Assembly (NCBI GenBank): GCA_019748195.1
Contig: JAIEPW010000043.1
Coordinates: 80,125 to 144,124 of the forward strand
DNA length: 64,000 bases
Reading direction: 5' to 3'
Source: Bryobacteraceae bacterium
GTDB lineage: Bacteria; Acidobacteriota; Terriglobia; Bryobacterales; Bryobacteraceae
This document shows, in pieces, positions 62,676 to 64,000 of this stretch (positions are counted from its first letter, which is position 1; each line of letters begins with the position of its first letter). The position numbers and the translations under genes are program-made. The notes under the pieces are model-generated. The model was not told the DNA's origin, did no database searches, and saw nothing but the letters and a program-made list of their open reading frames with translations.

Positions 62676-63802
62676 CGGCGCGAGCAATCCTTGGGATCTT
62701 TCTTCTAAGCAACCTTACCTCCAGTGTTGGCGCGCAAACGTTAGAGGTCCACCAGAACATTATCGGGCTTACGGGATCGGTGGATACTTTGTTCCCGGCC
62801 TGGGGAAACACAACACGGATCTCGCTTAGTTCGAATGCCCCTCGCCGGTACCGATTCGTCGGGTTTGAGCCGTTTACTGACCAAGGGGGCGACCTGCTCT
62901 TGATAACGCCCGCCGTAGGTACAACACCGCAGCGCGTCTACGTCGCTCTGAACCCGGAAGTAGTCCCATACCTACGTCCGGCGACCTATCAGAGATTCAT
63001 GCAGTTTGCTCTTGTGGACCACCCGGAGGTGGTGGCAAGGGTCTTGGTAACCGTCCGGCTGTTTGCGCGGGGACTGCCTGCCGTAAAAGCCGTGGTCGCC
63101 GCAGCAACTATGCGCCAAGAAGCTTCGCCCGGAGACGTCGTGACGATCTTCGGCGAGTGGCTTGGCACGCCTCCGCTGCAGGGAAAGTTTGGTGTCAATG
63201 GTACTTACCCTCTGGCTTTAGGAAACACGGAGGTGAGGTTTAACGGCATTCGCGCACCGCTCCTGTACGTGAGCAACACCCAGATCAACTGCATTGTGCC
63301 GCAGGGCTTGGCCGGGCAGCGGTCGGCGAGCGTCGTTGTACAGCGGCTGTTTCCACCAGCCTCTTTCCAGGCGGAAGCCTTCCACCTGCCGCTGAAAGAA
63401 ACAACGCCGGGCATCTTCACCGCAGACGGCAGCGGAACCGGCCTGGGGTTCATCTTGAACACGATCGCCCACAGCCAGACCGTTGTGAATTCGGAGGTGA
63501 ACCCCGCCGCGCGTGGTACGCCGATCACGTTCTTCGCCACCGGCGGTGGCCAGTTGAAGCCGCCCTACCCTGACGGCGGACTTGTGGTGGCGATTTTCAT
63601 CCCGCCCGTGCTCCCGGTGTCCCTGACCATCGGCGGGCAGCCGGCGCAGCTTCTCTACGCGGCTGCTTCGCTGGGCGAGCCGGGGAAGCTGCAGGTGAAC
63701 GCCTGGGTCCCACAGAACGCCGGCACCGGCGAGCAGCCGATCGTGCTGAAGATCGGCGACAACGACAATGCCGCGCAGAAAGTCACGATATGGGTGAAGT
63801 AG
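62672..63802 (+). CDS. Secreted protein with TIGR03437-type C-terminal domain, copy B
   Basis: 376 aa from the ATG at 62672 (GGAGAGGGG site), giving a signal peptide (AILGIFLLSNLTSSVGA-Q). The N-terminal half is a diverged homologue of copy A (VDTLFPAWGNTTRISLSSNA against VDTPFPVWANAVRLSVISES), while the last ~140 residues are identical at the DNA level. The sharp change in divergence at 63386 indicates gene conversion or unequal crossing-over. Function unknown. Confidence 0.85.
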   Translation: MTARAILGIFLLSNLTSSVGAQTLEVHQNIIGLTGSVDTLFPAWGNTTRISLSSNAPRRYRFVGFEPFTDQGGDLLLITPAVGTTPQRVYVALNPEVVPYLRPATYQRFMQFALVDHPEVVARVLVTVRLFARGLPAVKAVVAAATMRQEASPGDVVTIFGEWLGTPPLQGKFGVNGTYPLALGNTEVRFNGIRAPLLYVSNTQINCIVPQGLAGQRSASVVVQRLFPPASFQAEAFHLPLKETTPGIFTADGSGTGLGFILNTIAHSQTVVNSEVNPAARGTPITFFATGGGQLKPPYPDGGLVVAIFIPPVLPVSLTIGGQPAQLLYAAASLGEPGKLQVNAWVPQNAGTGEQPIVLKIGDNDNAAQKVTIWVK

Positions 63803-63903
63803 CGAATCCCAACTCGGTGCTCGCAAAGTTCAAGAGATTCGGGAGTAGCTTGAAGGGGACTCTATGCGTTATTCCATGTTGCTTTGCTTAACAGTTTGCC
63901 TGC
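63386..63903 (+). repeat. 518-bp direct repeat, second copy
   Basis: Covers the 3' third of copy B, the 61-bp intergenic segment and the first 40 bp of the gene at 63864. Its right boundary is where the first copy turns into the remnant at 62532. Confidence 0.9.
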
Positions 63904-64000
63904 CTGCTGACGCCCGGATTCTATGCCGGGTGGCCGCGGCGGCTGACTACTCTCAAGGTCTCGTGGCGAGCGGCGGATTGGCCAGCATCTTCTGCACGGG
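63864..64000 (+). CDS. Start of a further secreted TIGR03437-like protein (cut by window end)
   Basis: 45 codons from an ATG preceded by AAGGGG. Signal peptide MRYSMLLCLTVCLPADA, then ADYSQGLVASGGLASIFCTG, which resembles the start of the TIGR03437-type fold (usually ...PGSIATIFGTNL). The rest lies beyond the window. Confidence 0.65.
   Translation, partial: MRYSMLLCLTVCLPADARILCRVAAAADYSQGLVASGGLASIFCT

Noticed and set aside
62486..63802. A 438-aa protein starting at 62486
   Set aside because: The first 62 codons combine a stub of one gene with an out-of-frame remnant of another; the ATG at 62672 has its own ribosome site and a proper signal peptide.
1..64000. CRISPR arrays, insertion sequences, rRNA genes, replication origin
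   Set aside because: I looked for short regularly spaced repeats, transposase frames with terminal inverted repeats, rRNA-like sequence and DnaA-box clusters and saw none. The only long repeats are the 42-bp tRNA copy and the 518-bp repeat.

Overview
The window looks like a chromosomal segment of a high-GC Acidobacteriota, most likely near Solibacter/Bryobacter (Solibacteres). The pointers are an acidobacterial-type duplicated ABC permease (ADOP), a sigma factor/Ser-Thr kinase pair, an Oar-like TonB-dependent receptor with an N-terminal carboxypeptidase-regulatory domain, many secreted TPR/peptidase proteins, and proteins ending in the TIGR03437-type domain typical of Solibacter. I made this assignment by reading the sequence, not by a database search.

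Layout. 1-6.2 kb: a truncated sugar isomerase, then a tightly packed forward cassette (sirtuin, larC, metG, tatD, polyprenyl synthase). 6.2-21.7 kb: envelope and signalling genes (BON lipoprotein, UPF0182 membrane protein, two HExxH/TPR proteins, PQQ propeller, MFS, ADOP permease with a PadR-type palindrome, kinase + ECF sigma factor, orphan ExbD). 21.7-41.3 kb: a catabolic region that I read as one LacI regulon. It holds mmsA, iolB-iolD-iolE, a four-gene operon (DegT aminotransferase, two secreted creatininase-like hydrolases, transaldolase-like protein), the lacI gene, an APC permease with a D-aminoacylase, an exported D-threonine-aldolase-like protein, the Oar-like receptor and a VOC-SnoaL fusion. 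A near-identical 14-bp palindrome (best copy TGCACACGTGTGCA) occurs five times, in four intergenic regions of this stretch. At three of the five sites it lies just downstream of a recognisable promoter.

41.3-50.7 kb: an alpha/beta hydrolase-TPR protein, a VOC protein, AraC and Fur regulators, then a complete [NiFe]-hydrogenase maturation locus (hypC-D-E-A-B and a terminal alpha/beta hydrolase on the minus strand, hypF divergent). HypA lacks its zinc-binding domain. No hydrogenase subunits are present in the window. 50.8-53 kb: tRNA-Val(GAC), whose last 42 bp are repeated 1.6 kb downstream. They bracket a VapBC45-type toxin-antitoxin pair, and a broken PIN-type toxin lies just outside. 53.1-57.6 kb: two secreted peptidases and an unknown protein.

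57.6-64 kb: a visibly less GC-biased stretch with a large parallel-beta-helix protein and a duplicated array of small secreted proteins. A 518-bp near-perfect direct repeat and a chimeric junction there record recent recombination.

Functionally, the centre of the window suggests uptake (Oar receptor, APC permease) and breakdown of an inositol- or aminocyclitol-containing, N-acylated compound under one repressor. The substrate is my inference. The long antisense open frames are by-products of high GC content and were left out.
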